Shown in pieces: positions 54,263-63,722 of a stretch of 64,000 bases of DNA (within the stretch, counting starts at the first letter, position 1; every line of letters begins with the position of its first letter). The DNA lies in the NCBI RefSeq assembly GCF_028369105.1, contig NZ_JAQNDO010000001.1, positions 10,696,501 to 10,760,500 of the forward strand. The letters are read 5' to 3'. The stretch is from Polyangium mundeleinium. GTDB lineage: Bacteria > Myxococcota_A > Polyangia > Polyangiales > Polyangiaceae. The notes under the pieces are model-generated. The model did no database searches and was not told the origin of the DNA. It saw only the letters and a program-made list of their open reading frames with translations. Both the position numbers and the translations under genes were made by a program.

Positions 54263-55558
54263 TCAGAATTCCGCGACCCGCCCGCCCATCATCACCTTGC
54301 GGACCCCTTTGAGGACGACGTTGATGTCCGTCAGCGGGTCGCCCTCGACCGCGATGATATCGGCATAGTAGCCCACCGCGACCTTTCCGACCTCGTGCTC
54401 GGCGCCGATGCTCTCGGCTCCATGGAGGGTGGCGGCGCGGAGCGCTTCGAGCGGGGTCATCCCGGCCTTCACGAACCAGGCGAGCTCCTGCGTATTCTGA
54501 CCGAATCCGGTGAACACGGCGTCCGAGCCCATCGCGAGCTTCACGCCCATCAGGTGCGCCAGGGTCGCGCTTTCGAGGTTCTTCTGGATGTACGCGTCGA
54601 ACTTCGCCGAAAGCTCGGGGGCGTAGCCGAAGAACACGAGGTTGTCCTTGTAATACCGGTTGTGATCGATGGTCGGCACGTAGATCGTCCCCTTGTCGAT
54701 CATGGTGCCGCAGTCCACCGCATCGAGGCCCTCCGGGTGCTCGATCGAGTCCGGGCCGGCCATGATGGCGAGGCTGGCCGTGTCCTGGTGGTACGCGTGG
54801 ATCGCGATGGGCAGCCCTTCCTGGTGGGACGTGTCGACCAGCAGCTTGAGCTCGTCGAACGTGAACATCGGCACGCAGTCGAGCGTCTGGTCGCTGCACT
54901 GATCGGCCCATACTTTCACGAGGTCGGCGCCGCGCAGCACCTGGAGCTGCACCCAGCCCTTCAAGGTATCGGTGGTGAACGCGCCCGGGTGCTTGTGATT
55001 GGAGATCCCGCCGATGGAGTTGTACATCCGCGGTCCCGGCGTCTTGCCGGACAGGATCTCGGCGCGCAGGGGGTTCAGGATGTAGTCGGCGCCTCCCTTG
55101 TCGATCGCGGTGGTGACGCCGGTCTTGAGCGTCGCCAGCGCGGCGCCGCGGGCGAGGTCCAGGAGTTTGTAGGCGTTGTTGTTCATCAGCCAGGGGGCAC
55201 GGGTCCACGGAAGCGTGCCCGGCGCCTGGTCCGTCTGGTAGGTGAAGTGGACATGGGCATCGACAAGGCCGGGGAGACCGGTGTACGCCGTCCAATCGAT
55301 GACGCTGGCCCCGCACGGAATCTGCTTTTCATCCGTGCCGACGTAGGTGATCCGATCCTCGTGGATCACGACGATCGCCTTGTCGAGGACCGTGCCATCC
55401 TCGGGGTGGACGAGCTTGCCCAGCCGAAGGACCTTGTCGCTGCTCGTGCATACAGCGCCGCCGGTGCCGCCGGGGGGGTTCTCCTTTTCCGGGCCGCAAT
55501 GGGCTGTCGCAAGGAGGGCGAGGGCCAACGAGGATCTTCGAAAGGCTGTTTTCCACAT
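54263..55558 (-). CDS. Metal-dependent amidohydrolase lipoprotein
   Basis: 431 residues. Lipobox near ATAHC (Cys21). Amidohydrolase core: TGLPGLVDAHVHF with HxH (102/104), ADLVKVWAD (carboxylated Lys), PIAIHAYHQD (His), DSIEHPEGLD (His), LAMGSDAVFTG (Asp), and the C-terminal VAVGYYADIIAVEGDPLTDI. It resembles prolidase- or imidazolonepropionase-like enzymes of the superfamily. Lipid-anchored, so it acts in the periplasm or at the surface. Substrate unknown; differs from the beheaded amidohydrolase at 26075. Confidence 0.88.
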   Translation of the reverse strand: MWKTAFRRSSLALALLATAHCGPEKENPPGGTGGAVCTSSDKVLRLGKLVHPEDGTVLDKAIVVIHEDRITYVGTDEKQIPCGASVIDWTAYTGLPGLVDAHVHFTYQTDQAPGTLPWTRAPWLMNNNAYKLLDLARGAALATLKTGVTTAIDKGGADYILNPLRAEILSGKTPGPRMYNSIGGISNHKHPGAFTTDTLKGWVQLQVLRGADLVKVWADQCSDQTLDCVPMFTFDELKLLVDTSHQEGLPIAIHAYHQDTASLAIMAGPDSIEHPEGLDAVDCGTMIDKGTIYVPTIDHNRYYKDNLVFFGYAPELSAKFDAYIQKNLESATLAHLMGVKLAMGSDAVFTGFGQNTQELAWFVKAGMTPLEALRAATLHGAESIGAEHEVGKVAVGYYADIIAVEGDPLTDINVVLKGVRKVMMGGRVAEF

Positions 55559-55720
55559 GGGAAAGCTCAGGCGACCACGGCCCGGAGCAGCAAGGACCGT
55601 ACCGATCCGGGCGATCGCCTTCCGGGCTTCACGAGGCTCGCAGACAAGAGGCGCCCCGCGCAAGCTGTCGCGGGCGTGCAACAACTGTCACGCGGCGATG
55701 ACGGCCCCCGTGACGTCGTC

Positions 55721-56554
55721 ATGACAGACGCACCGTCACACTCCGGGAGGCCCGGACGATGTTCGGGCGTGCGAAGCCTGCGCCTGCTCCCCGTCCTGTC
55801 CGTCCTCCTCCTCGCCTGCGGCGCCGCGCCGCCCGCGGCCCCGCTCGATCCATCGGCCCCGGAGGGCGGCAACCGCGCCGCCGTGCATCCGCCTGGTTGT
55901 CGTGGCTCGGGTTCCGCCGTGGCCCCGCCTGGGCCCGACGAAGCCGCGCGGCAACGAGCCACGGCGGCCGCGCGTGCGTCGGAAGGCTGGGGCAAGGGCT
56001 ACCGGGCGCTCCAGCCGCCGCCGGGCTTCCACGCCGTCCCTGTCGCGAAAAAGGTCGCCGACGGCGCCGCGGACGACGGCGAGGACGAGGTCGAGGTCGA
56101 GGCGCCTGCCGATCTCGTGATGAAGTTCGAATACGACGACCACGAATACATCTCGGTCGACGTCCAGGTGTTCGACCACCCGGCCGCGCGGCCGGAGGGG
56201 CAAAGCCTGTTTCGTTATGCGGCCAAGTCGTTCGACGCGAACGGCGAGGACATCACCGACGAGATGGAGGACGACAGCTTCGTGAGGTGGTTCGACCGTG
56301 TCGCCGCATTTCAGGACGAGAAGGGCCGGCGCATCGTGGAATGGGCGTACGTCGAGAAAGGCTGCGAGCGGGGCGAGCTGTACGAGCGCTTCATCGAGGA
56401 CGGCGCGCATCTCTGGCACGTCCGCATGGAAGTCATGCCCTCGGCGCCCGAGGAGGATCTGCTCCGCTGGATGGCTCATTTCTTCGACGCGCCGCTCGCG
56501 AGCCCCGCGCCGGCCGATCGCCGGGGTCTTGCCGGGAAAGAGACGACACGCTGA
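55721..56554 (+). CDS. Lipoprotein of unknown function
   Basis: 277 residues from ATG at 55721; an in-frame GTG at 55769 (VRSLRLLPVLSVLLLACG) gives a compact lipoprotein signal and may be the true start. Lipobox LLAC. The mature part has an acidic stretch (DDGEDEVEVEAPAD) then a compact domain: MKFEYDDHEYISVDVQVFDH, EDDSFVRWFDRVAAFQDEKG, RRIVEWAYVEKGCERGELYE, LWHVRMEVMPSAPEEDLLRW. No recognised family. Confidence 0.68.
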   Translation: MTDAPSHSGRPGRCSGVRSLRLLPVLSVLLLACGAAPPAAPLDPSAPEGGNRAAVHPPGCRGSGSAVAPPGPDEAARQRATAAARASEGWGKGYRALQPPPGFHAVPVAKKVADGAADDGEDEVEVEAPADLVMKFEYDDHEYISVDVQVFDHPAARPEGQSLFRYAAKSFDANGEDITDEMEDDSFVRWFDRVAAFQDEKGRRIVEWAYVEKGCERGELYERFIEDGAHLWHVRMEVMPSAPEEDLLRWMAHFFDAPLASPAPADRRGLAGKETTR

Positions 56555-56575
56555 CGACCCGCGGCTTCTTTGGTC

Positions 56576-57313
56576 TCAGGAGACCAGCGCCACCGCGTCA
56601 GGGCCAGCCGGAAAACGGAGGGTTGCCGTCGCGTCGTTCGCGGCACGCCATACCCCCTCGGCCACGTCGGACTCGCGCGTCACGACAGTCGTCTGCCCGA
56701 AAGCCGCGAAAATGCGCTCTGCAAAAGGCGCGTACGCCTCGGGGATCAGCCCTGTCATGCGGGCCCCCCCGTTGCTCGTGAAGCTCGTGTTCGGGCAATA
56801 GCCAGGCTCGACCAGCTTCACCCGTACATTGAATGCTTCGAGTTCGAATGCGAGCGACGCGGTGAACCCCTCGATGGCCATCTTGCTCGCCGTGTACACG
56901 GCCACCAGCGGCATGGGCGCGAGCGTCACGCTCGACGTCACGTTCACGATCACGCCCGACTTGCGCGCGCGGAATTGGGGCAGCACAGCCTGCGTCATCG
57001 CCATCACGCCGAAGGTGTTGGTCTCGAAGATGTCGCGCACCGTGGCCATCGGCGTGGCCTCGAAGGCGCCCAGGAGCCCGATGCCCGCGTTGTTGACGAG
57101 CACGTCGATGGGCCCACTCGCTTCGAGCGCAGCGGCGATACGCTCGGGCTTCGTCACATCGAGCGCGACCACGCGCAGCCGGTCCGATCGGGGGAGAACG
57201 TCCTCGCGCGGCGTTCGCATGGTGGCGACCACGTTCCAGCCCTGCGCGTGGAAATGGCGCGCGGTCTCGAGACCATACCCAGAAGAGCAACCCGTGATGA
57301 GCACCGTTTTCAT
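56576..57313 (-). CDS. Short-chain dehydrogenase/reductase, paralogue of the gene at 44622
   Basis: 245 residues. TGCSSGYG, NNAGIG and catalytic YTASK are all present. Nearly co-linear with the SDR at 44622: shared runs include KTVLITGCSSGYGLETAR and FETNTFGVMAMTQAV, and AFNVR...KLVEPGY. Here the gene stands divergent to an AraC-type regulator instead of in front of an ALDH. That regulator probably controls it. Confidence 0.9.
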   Translation of the reverse strand: MKTVLITGCSSGYGLETARHFHAQGWNVVATMRTPREDVLPRSDRLRVVALDVTKPERIAAALEASGPIDVLVNNAGIGLLGAFEATPMATVRDIFETNTFGVMAMTQAVLPQFRARKSGVIVNVTSSVTLAPMPLVAVYTASKMAIEGFTASLAFELEAFNVRVKLVEPGYCPNTSFTSNGGARMTGLIPEAYAPFAERIFAAFGQTTVVTRESDVAEGVWRAANDATATLRFPAGPDAVALVS

Positions 57314-57422
57314 CGCTCGACTCCTTTGCCGCAGCGCGCGGCGTTCATGGGGGGTAACGTAGTCGCGGCACGCCGGACGATCTACCATGGAGAGTCCATG
57401 TTTCATTTGCTAGAGTCCGGAC

Positions 57423-58319
57423 GTGAACGACCCTCTCTCGGAAGTCATCGCGCTGCTTCAGCCACGCGCCGTGTTCTCGAAGCGCATCAGCGGCGCCGGT
57501 CGCTGGGGGGTTCGCTACGCGGAGTTTGGCCAGCCGAGCTTCTGTGTCGTGCTCGAAGGCCGCTGCCTCCTCGCCGTCGACGGTCAGCCTGCCCTCACGC
57601 TCGAGGCGAATGACTTCGTCCTCCTGCCGGCGACGCCGGGTTTCACGCTGTCGGGCTTCGAACCGGTGACGCCGGAGCGTATCGACCCCAAGGTCACGCC
57701 CTCGCCGACGGATGAAGTCCACCATGGCACGCGTGGCGGACGCCCCGACGCGCGGCTGCTCGGCGGTTATTTCGTCTTCGACTCGCCTGACGCAGCGCTG
57801 ATGGTGTCGCTCCTGCCGGCGCTGGTGCACGTGCGTGGTGTCGAGCGGCTGTCGATATTGGTGCGGCTCGTCGGCGATGAATCGAACGAGCAGAGATCGG
57901 GGCGCGACCTCGTGCTCACGCGGCTCGTGGAGGTGCTGCTCATCGAAGCATTGCGATCGACATCGGGCGACGACGCGCCGCCGGGGCTCCTGCGCGGGCT
58001 TTCCGATGCGCGGCTCGCGCCAGCGATACGCAAAATGCACGGTCAGCTCACGCGCTCATGGACGGTGGCACAGCTCGCGAAGACGGCGGCGCTCTCGCGC
58101 TCGGCGTTCTTCGAGCGTTTTACCCGCACCGTGGGCCTGCCGCCGATGGAATATCTGCTCGCCTGGCGAATGGCCGTCGCAAGGGATCTGCTCCGCCGCC
58201 ACGAGCTCGGAATCGCCGAGGTCGCCGAGCGCGTCGGGTATGGCTCGGCGAGCACCTTCAGCACTGCATTCAGCCGATACGTGGGACAACCTCCGAGCCA
58301 TTATGCGCGTGCGGGCTAG
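57423..58319 (+). CDS. AraC-family regulator with cupin N-terminus
   Basis: 298 residues, GTG start with a weak ribosome site. N-terminal cupin-like sensor: GRWGVRYAEFGQPSFCVVLE, GRCLLAVDGQPALTLEANDF, VLLPATPGFTL. C-terminal double HTH: WTVAQLAKTAALSRSAFFER, LLRRHELGIAEVAERVGYGS, STFSTAFSRYVGQPPSHYAR. Divergent from the SDR at 56576 with 109 bases between. Ligand unknown. Confidence 0.9.
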   Translation: MNDPLSEVIALLQPRAVFSKRISGAGRWGVRYAEFGQPSFCVVLEGRCLLAVDGQPALTLEANDFVLLPATPGFTLSGFEPVTPERIDPKVTPSPTDEVHHGTRGGRPDARLLGGYFVFDSPDAALMVSLLPALVHVRGVERLSILVRLVGDESNEQRSGRDLVLTRLVEVLLIEALRSTSGDDAPPGLLRGLSDARLAPAIRKMHGQLTRSWTVAQLAKTAALSRSAFFERFTRTVGLPPMEYLLAWRMAVARDLLRRHELGIAEVAERVGYGSASTFSTAFSRYVGQPPSHYARAG

Positions 58320-58430
58320 CACCGAGCCCCATCCCGATCCCGCGAGCGACCATGAGGTTCCTCGGCCACGTGGGCTGCTCGTCCTTCGACGCTGTCGATA
58401 ACGTCACCGCAAGCCAGCGCGCGCGCGACC

Positions 58431-59186
58431 TCACCAAGGAATCGGGCCGGCGTCGTTCGAGAACGTGCCGGTGGGTCCGTCGGGACCGAGCAGCGCGAGC
58501 CGCACCGGTTCGCGCGCCGCTTCGACGACGCTGCGGGGCCCACTGTGGTTGTTGAGATCGGTCGCGGTGTAGCCGGGGCAGGCCGCATTGACCTTGATCG
58601 CAGTGTCGGCGAGCTCCTGCGCGAACGCGATCGTCACCGCGTTGAGGGCGCTCTTCGACGGGCCATACGCGACGCCACCGATGCCGCGGTGTGGATAGGC
58701 GGGGTCGCTGATCGTGGTCATCGAGCCGACGCGGCTCGACACGTTGACGATCCGCCCGGCCGGCGCTTCGCGCAGGAGCGGAAGCATCGCCTGGGTCACG
58801 GCGATCACACCGAACACGTTTGTCTCGAACACGGCGCGGACGTCGGCGAGCGTGGCCACGCTCGGCGCCCCACTTTGGGCGATGTCGGCGAGCATGGCCG
58901 CGGTCTGCGCTCCGCCTTTGGCGATGCCGGCGTTGTTGACGAGGACGTCGAGCCGGCCGAACTCGCGACGTATCCGCGAAGCGGCAGCGGCGATCGAGCC
59001 TTCGTTCGTGACGTCGAGCGCGACCGCTCGCGTTTCGCCGGTGATCCGTTTCGCGGAGTCCTCGCCGCGCGCGAGGTCGCGCGCACCGACGAGCACGGTG
59101 TAGCCGCGCGCCGCGAGCTGCTTCGCGATCTCGTGACCGATTCCTTTGTTGGCCCCAGTGACCAGGGCGACGGGCATGTTCTGCAT
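58431..59186 (-). CDS. Short-chain dehydrogenase/reductase
   Basis: 251 residues. TGANKGIG (10-17), VNNAGIAKGG, catalytic YGPSKSALNAV and NVSSRVGSMTT. Classical SDR with C-terminal ATDLNNHSGPRS, resembling carbonyl reductase/3-oxoacyl-ACP reductase-like proteins. Divergent from another AraC-type regulator at 59297; same arrangement as the preceding module but the SDR is not a close paralogue. Confidence 0.9.
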   Translation of the reverse strand: MQNMPVALVTGANKGIGHEIAKQLAARGYTVLVGARDLARGEDSAKRITGETRAVALDVTNEGSIAAAASRIRREFGRLDVLVNNAGIAKGGAQTAAMLADIAQSGAPSVATLADVRAVFETNVFGVIAVTQAMLPLLREAPAGRIVNVSSRVGSMTTISDPAYPHRGIGGVAYGPSKSALNAVTIAFAQELADTAIKVNAACPGYTATDLNNHSGPRSVVEAAREPVRLALLGPDGPTGTFSNDAGPIPW

Positions 59187-59296
59187 GACCCCGTTCTAGC
59201 GATCGCCGCGCGCGCTGCCTTGGTGGTTCTTGGCAAGTCGGTCGGGCCGCCAAGAATGTCCAAGCCGCCGGCATGCGCCGGTCGTAGGATGAGGGC

Positions 59297-60055
59297 GTGG
59301 CCATTCGTACCCACGTCCTCGCAGTCTCCGTGCCCGGCCTGCGCGCCGTGCGCTGGTCGACCGACGAGCTTTACGCCGGAATGAAGGAGACGTACGCGAT
59401 CGCCCGCGTCGAGACCGGGCGCTCGGAGTGGTGGAGTGGCGGCAAGGTGTGGAAGATCGGCCCGGGCTCGTTGCAGATCCAGCAACCGGGCGATGTCCAC
59501 CGCGATGTCTCGCGCGAAGGCCCGAGCACGGTCCAGATCATCACGTTCCCGGCGCCCACCGTGGAGAGCGTGACCGGCAAGATTCGCGTCCATCCGCAGC
59601 TCGCGGCCGGTGACGAGCGCGGCGCGGCGTTCCAACGCCTCCACGACGCGGTGCACGCTGGCGCGGATCGGCTCACGCTCGAGATCGCCGTTGCCGAGGC
59701 GATCGAAGCGTTCGCGACTGTCGGCCATGCGAAGTGCGAGCACACGCGGCCGGTGCGCCGCGCGATCGAGCTCCTCCGCGAGCGGCTTGCCGAGTCGGTG
59801 ACGCTCGACGATCTCGAGGCGCACGCCGGCCTCGATAAATTTCATCTATGCCGTGCGTTTCGCGCGCAGGTCGGCATGCCGCCACACGCGTACCTCACGC
59901 GGCTACGGATCATGCGCGCGAAAGAGCTGCTCGCGGCCGGCGTGAAGCCGAGCAACATCGCACCCCAGGTCGGCCTCTACGATCAGAGCCAACTGAACCG
60001 ACATTTCCGGCGCATCGTTGGTACGACGCCCGGTCAGTACGCGCGCGGCGTGTAG
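59297..60055 (+). CDS. AraC-family regulator with cupin N-terminus
   Basis: 252 residues, GTG start. N-terminal cupin (YAIARVETGRSEWWSGGKVW, SLQIQQPGDVHRDVSREGPS), C-terminal HTH (SVTLDDLEAHAGLDKFHLCR, GVKPSNIAPQVGLYDQSQLN, RHFRRIVGTTPGQYARGV). Divergent from the SDR at 58431 with about 110 bases in between. Confidence 0.9.
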   Translation: MAIRTHVLAVSVPGLRAVRWSTDELYAGMKETYAIARVETGRSEWWSGGKVWKIGPGSLQIQQPGDVHRDVSREGPSTVQIITFPAPTVESVTGKIRVHPQLAAGDERGAAFQRLHDAVHAGADRLTLEIAVAEAIEAFATVGHAKCEHTRPVRRAIELLRERLAESVTLDDLEAHAGLDKFHLCRAFRAQVGMPPHAYLTRLRIMRAKELLAAGVKPSNIAPQVGLYDQSQLNRHFRRIVGTTPGQYARGV

Positions 60056-60298
60056 GGCGCGACTCGCAGCCGAACGCCCTCGAGCACAGGTACTCGCGAT
60101 CTTCCTGCCATCGGGATCATTCCTGGGGATTCGGTGGATCCTCGATATGGGTCGACAAAGGCTGCCGCGCCGTGTTTCGAAATCACGGTGCGTCGGACCG
60201 GCACCGAACCGCATTGATCCGTGACGGTGCGTGACGGTTCGCCGCCGAACACGGGCCGCCCCCCCCCACAGGCATCCCTTCTCCGCCGTCACCCTCTC

Positions 60299-61300
60299 TC
60301 AGAACGCACAAACCTCATTCGAAGGCCGCGTTGCGCACACCATCTCGTTGCACCGGAGCGTGCCGAGGCAGTTTCCGTCATCCGTGCACGCCTCGCCCTC
60401 GATCGCCAGCCGCTTGCACGTGCCGTTGTCGCAGAATGCATATTGCAGGCATTCGTTGTCCATCGTGCACGGCTCCCCGTCCTTCGGGAGCTGCACGCAT
60501 TTGCGGTCCGTCGGGTGGCAGTAGTCGTCGAACCGGAAGCACGCGCCCTGCTCGAGCGAAGGGTTGCACTGGCCGCCGCGGTTTTGCAGCAGGTAACAGG
60601 TCTGCGGGTTGCCGCCGACGTCGCAGCGCATCCCGTCCTTGCATTGGTCGACCCCGTCGCATGCGTCGCCGTTGCCCTTGCGCGCCTTGCACGTGAACGG
60701 CATTTCGGCTTGATCGCAGTAGGCCGATTCGACGCACGGGTTCGTCGTGCAGTCGCCGCCCACCGCCACCGGCGCCGGCCGCTTCGTGCACGCGCCGAGG
60801 CAACACACGCCGCCGCCCGTGCACATCGACGTGTCGCAGAAGCTGTCGCCCGCGCACTCCTCCGCGAGCAGGCACGCGTCGCCCGCGGGCACCGTGCCGA
60901 CGAACATCCCCGCGCACGCGTCGGAGGCGCCCTTCAGCGCCGAAGCGCGCGTGTCGCACGCGTACGCGCGGACCGCCTCGACGCACGTGCGCCCCGCCGC
61001 CGGGTCGTACGTCACGCGCCCGAGCACCGCGTCCGTCAAGAGCTGGAGCGTCGACTGCGCGTCGCCTTGCGTCGCCTCGCACGTCGCCTTGTCCGGCGAA
61101 AGCCCGCACCGCACGTGTTGCTCGCACGTCGCCAGCGCGAGCTCGTCACGCAGCGCGTCGAGCGGGATCGGCCCAGGAGGCGCCGGGCCGTCGTCCCCGC
61201 ATGCGCCGAGCGGCACGGCGAGCAGCAAGAGCGCCGAGAGCCGAAGGGCGAGCCCGGTCGTGGTGCGAGGCAAAGAGAAAGAACGTGAGTGGTTTTGCAT
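60299..61300 (-). CDS. Cys-rich lipoprotein
   Basis: 333 residues. Signal ALLLLAVPLGACGDD with lipobox LGAC. About 30 Cys in the mature part form repeated short C-x(2,3)-D/E-x-x-C modules: CTGGGVCCLGACTKRPAPVA, CDQAEMPFTCKARKGNGDAC, DGVDQCKDGMRCDVGGNPQT, CTDDGNCLGTLRCNEMVCAT. This is the repeat style of myxobacterial surface proteins. Function unknown. Confidence 0.8.
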   Translation of the reverse strand: MQNHSRSFSLPRTTTGLALRLSALLLLAVPLGACGDDGPAPPGPIPLDALRDELALATCEQHVRCGLSPDKATCEATQGDAQSTLQLLTDAVLGRVTYDPAAGRTCVEAVRAYACDTRASALKGASDACAGMFVGTVPAGDACLLAEECAGDSFCDTSMCTGGGVCCLGACTKRPAPVAVGGDCTTNPCVESAYCDQAEMPFTCKARKGNGDACDGVDQCKDGMRCDVGGNPQTCYLLQNRGGQCNPSLEQGACFRFDDYCHPTDRKCVQLPKDGEPCTMDNECLQYAFCDNGTCKRLAIEGEACTDDGNCLGTLRCNEMVCATRPSNEVCAF

Positions 61301-61450
61301 GATGCGCGAGTGTACCGGCCTCCGCGCGCTGGAAAAGGTTTTCCGCGCGGGCCCGGCCTGGAGTAGTTTCCTCGCACCACGTCCGTCAACGTTCGGGGGT
61401 TCGGATCGCCTGCGGCGTCCTGCGCCCCAAACCCCCAGGAGGTCTCCCCC

Positions 61451-62218
61451 ATGGTTCGCACCCTCGCCGCCCTCACCTTCGTGCTCGCTCTCTTGCCGGC
61501 CTGCGGCCCGGCGAAGGAACCCGAAACGCCCGAAGGCGGCGACGCAAACGCCGCGAAAGAGGCCGCCCCCGCGGAGACGAAGCCCGCAGAGGAGACGCCC
61601 GCCGCCGAGGCGAAGCCCGAGGGCGAAACGCCCGCCGCCGAGGCGAAAGCGCCCGAGCGCAAGCCCGCCGAGGCGAAGGCGCTGAGCGAGTCGGAGTCGC
61701 TCGCGAAGGAGATCATCAAGGGCGGCGGCCGGCGCATCGGCTGGTCCGCGTCGAAGAAGCTCTTCGTCGTGCCGATGGAGAAGCGCACGGAGTCGACCGG
61801 GAGCCTCGACATCCACTTCTACGGAGAGGACGGGCAGAGCCGCGATCCGATGCGCATCTGTCAGCCCGGCGAGTGCGAGGAGCACCTCGACGAGAAGGTC
61901 GCGGAGGTCCTGCCGAAGCTCGCGGCGAAGCTCGAAGAGGGCGGGTTCGTGGCGATCCGCAGCATCGGCTGGCCGGACAACCGCGACGAGCTCGACGTGT
62001 CGAGCCTCTCGATGAAGCTCAAGTGGTCGAAGGGCAAGATCGAGGGCGTGAAGGAGGGGGAAAAAAAGGCCGTCGCGTTCACGGCCGTCGGCGGCAAGCT
62101 CGACATCTCGGCGCTGAAGGCGATCTACATCGTGCCGGACTCGAAGCTGCTCGGCGTGTTCGGCACGCCCTCGAAGCCGGGCTTCGTGCAGACGTTCCAC
62201 GTCGTCAAGATGCCCTGA
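61451..62218 (+). CDS. Lipoprotein with Ala/Glu/Pro-rich linker
   Basis: 255 residues; ATG after AGGAGG. Lipobox LPAC (Cys18). Residues about 25-85 are repeats of EETPAAEAKPEGETPAAEAK type. The compact C-terminal domain includes EIIKGGGRRIGWSASKKLFV, MEKRTESTGSLDIHFYGEDG, CQPGECEEHLDEKVAEVLPK and VGGKLDISALKAIYIV. No known family; tethered periplasmic domain inferred. Confidence 0.78.
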   Translation: MVRTLAALTFVLALLPACGPAKEPETPEGGDANAAKEAAPAETKPAEETPAAEAKPEGETPAAEAKAPERKPAEAKALSESESLAKEIIKGGGRRIGWSASKKLFVVPMEKRTESTGSLDIHFYGEDGQSRDPMRICQPGECEEHLDEKVAEVLPKLAAKLEEGGFVAIRSIGWPDNRDELDVSSLSMKLKWSKGKIEGVKEGEKKAVAFTAVGGKLDISALKAIYIVPDSKLLGVFGTPSKPGFVQTFHVVKMP

Positions 62219-62252
62219 GCGTCCCCTCGCACCGTCCTCACCTCACGCCCGA

Positions 62253-62322
62253 CCTCTCTCCCTCCGGAAGGGGGGCGTCGGACACATTTCCTCGTCTCCC
62301 CTCCCCCGCCAGGGAGAGGGGC
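62253..62322. repeat. GC-rich hairpin repeat of the CCCTCTCCC/GGGAGAGGG type
   Basis: Two adjoining hairpins (CTCTCCCTCCGGAAGGGGGG near 62253-62275 and CCCCTCCCCCGCCAGGGAGA near 62298-62317) in the 163-bp gap. Sequences of this kind are widely dispersed in GC-rich genomes; a terminator role for the gene before it is possible. Confidence 0.4.
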
Positions 62323-62381
62323 CGGGGGGAGGCGAAAACCGTCGTTCCGTAGCGCGCGGCGATGTCCTAGGATGCGCGGTC

Positions 62382-63710
62382 ATGACCGACGACATCTCCG
62401 AGCTCACAGCGAGGTATACCTACGGCACTTGGCGCGCGCAGCGCGGCTGGAAGCCCCTGCACGTCACGAAGGCCGAGGGCTGCCATTTCTGGGACGCCTC
62501 TGGCAAACGATACCTCGATTTCTCGTCGCAGCTCGTCTGCTCGAACCTGGGCCACCAGAACCAGGCGGTCATCGACGCCATTTGCGCGCAGGCGAAGGAG
62601 CTCGCGTTCATCGGCCCCTCGTACACGTGTGATGTCCGCGCGAAGGCCGCGCAGAAGATGCTCGAGGTGATGCCGAAGGGGCTCGACAAGTTCTTCTTCG
62701 CCACCTCCGGCACCGAGGCGAACGAGGCCGCCATCAAGATCGCCCGGCTCTACACGGGCAAACACAAGATCATCGCCCGCTACACCTCGTACCACGGCTC
62801 GACCGCGGGCTCGATCGCCGCGACCGGTGACCTGCGCCGCTGGTTCGTGGAGCCGACCGGGAAGATCCCGGGCGTGATATTCGGGCCCGAGGCGAATTGT
62901 TATCGTTGCCCGCTCCAGCAAAAGCAGGGGACGTGCGGCACGGCCTGCGCCGATTACCTCGCGTACATGATCGACCACGAGGAGAACGTGGCCGCGATCA
63001 TCGTCGAGCCCATCGTCGGGACGAACGGCGTGCTCGTGCCGCCCCCGGACTACCTGCCGAAGCTCGCCGAGCACGCGAAGAAGCGCGGCGTGCTCCTCAT
63101 CGCGGACGAGGTGATGACGGGCTGGGGCCGCACGGGCAAGTGGTTCGCCGTGGAGCATTGGGGCGTGACGCCCGACATCCTGACGACGGCGAAGGGCGTG
63201 ACGAACGCCGCGATGCCGCTCGGCGTGGTCGCGACGAGCCGCGCGATCGCCGATTTCTTCGACGACAACTACTTCGCGCACGGCCATACCTACGAGGCGC
63301 ACCCGCTCACGCTCGCGCCCGCGATCGCGGCGATCAACGAGTACAAGCGGCTCGACCTCATCGAGCGCTCGGCCAAGATGGGCGAGCTGCTCGGGCAGAA
63401 GCTCAAGGCGCTCGCCGCGAAGCACCCGTCGATCGGCGACGTGCGTGGCCTCGGGCTCTTCTGGGCCGTCGAGCTCGTCAAGGACCGTACGACGAAGGAG
63501 CCGCTCAACACGCCGCAGGACAAGGCGGCGCGCAGGCCGCTCGTCATCGACGCGGTCGCCGCCGAAATGACGAAGCGCGGAGTCACCGTGCTCGCGTGGG
63601 TGAGCCACCTCGTGATCGCGCCGCCGCTCATCGTGACGGAGGAGGAGCTCGACGAGGGCATCGCCGCGCTCGACGCCGCGCTCACGATCGCCGACGAAAA
63701 GGTCGCGTAG
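62382..63710 (+). CDS. Class III (omega-type) aminotransferase
   Basis: 442 residues. GTEANEAAIKIARLYTGK, YTSYHGSTAGSIAATGDLRR, IVEPIVGTNGVLVPPPDYLP, LLIADEVMTGWGRTGKWFAV, and the PLP-lysine block ILTTAKGVTNA. Family typical PLP fold; resembles taurine/pyruvate and beta-alanine/omega-amino-acid aminotransferases. A Cys-rich insert (CYRCPLQQKQGTCGTAC) is present, seen in some members. Substrate unknown. Confidence 0.9.
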   Translation: MTDDISELTARYTYGTWRAQRGWKPLHVTKAEGCHFWDASGKRYLDFSSQLVCSNLGHQNQAVIDAICAQAKELAFIGPSYTCDVRAKAAQKMLEVMPKGLDKFFFATSGTEANEAAIKIARLYTGKHKIIARYTSYHGSTAGSIAATGDLRRWFVEPTGKIPGVIFGPEANCYRCPLQQKQGTCGTACADYLAYMIDHEENVAAIIVEPIVGTNGVLVPPPDYLPKLAEHAKKRGVLLIADEVMTGWGRTGKWFAVEHWGVTPDILTTAKGVTNAAMPLGVVATSRAIADFFDDNYFAHGHTYEAHPLTLAPAIAAINEYKRLDLIERSAKMGELLGQKLKALAAKHPSIGDVRGLGLFWAVELVKDRTTKEPLNTPQDKAARRPLVIDAVAAEMTKRGVTVLAWVSHLVIAPPLIVTEEELDEGIAALDAALTIADEKVA

Positions 63711-63722
63711 CTCTCGACCTGG

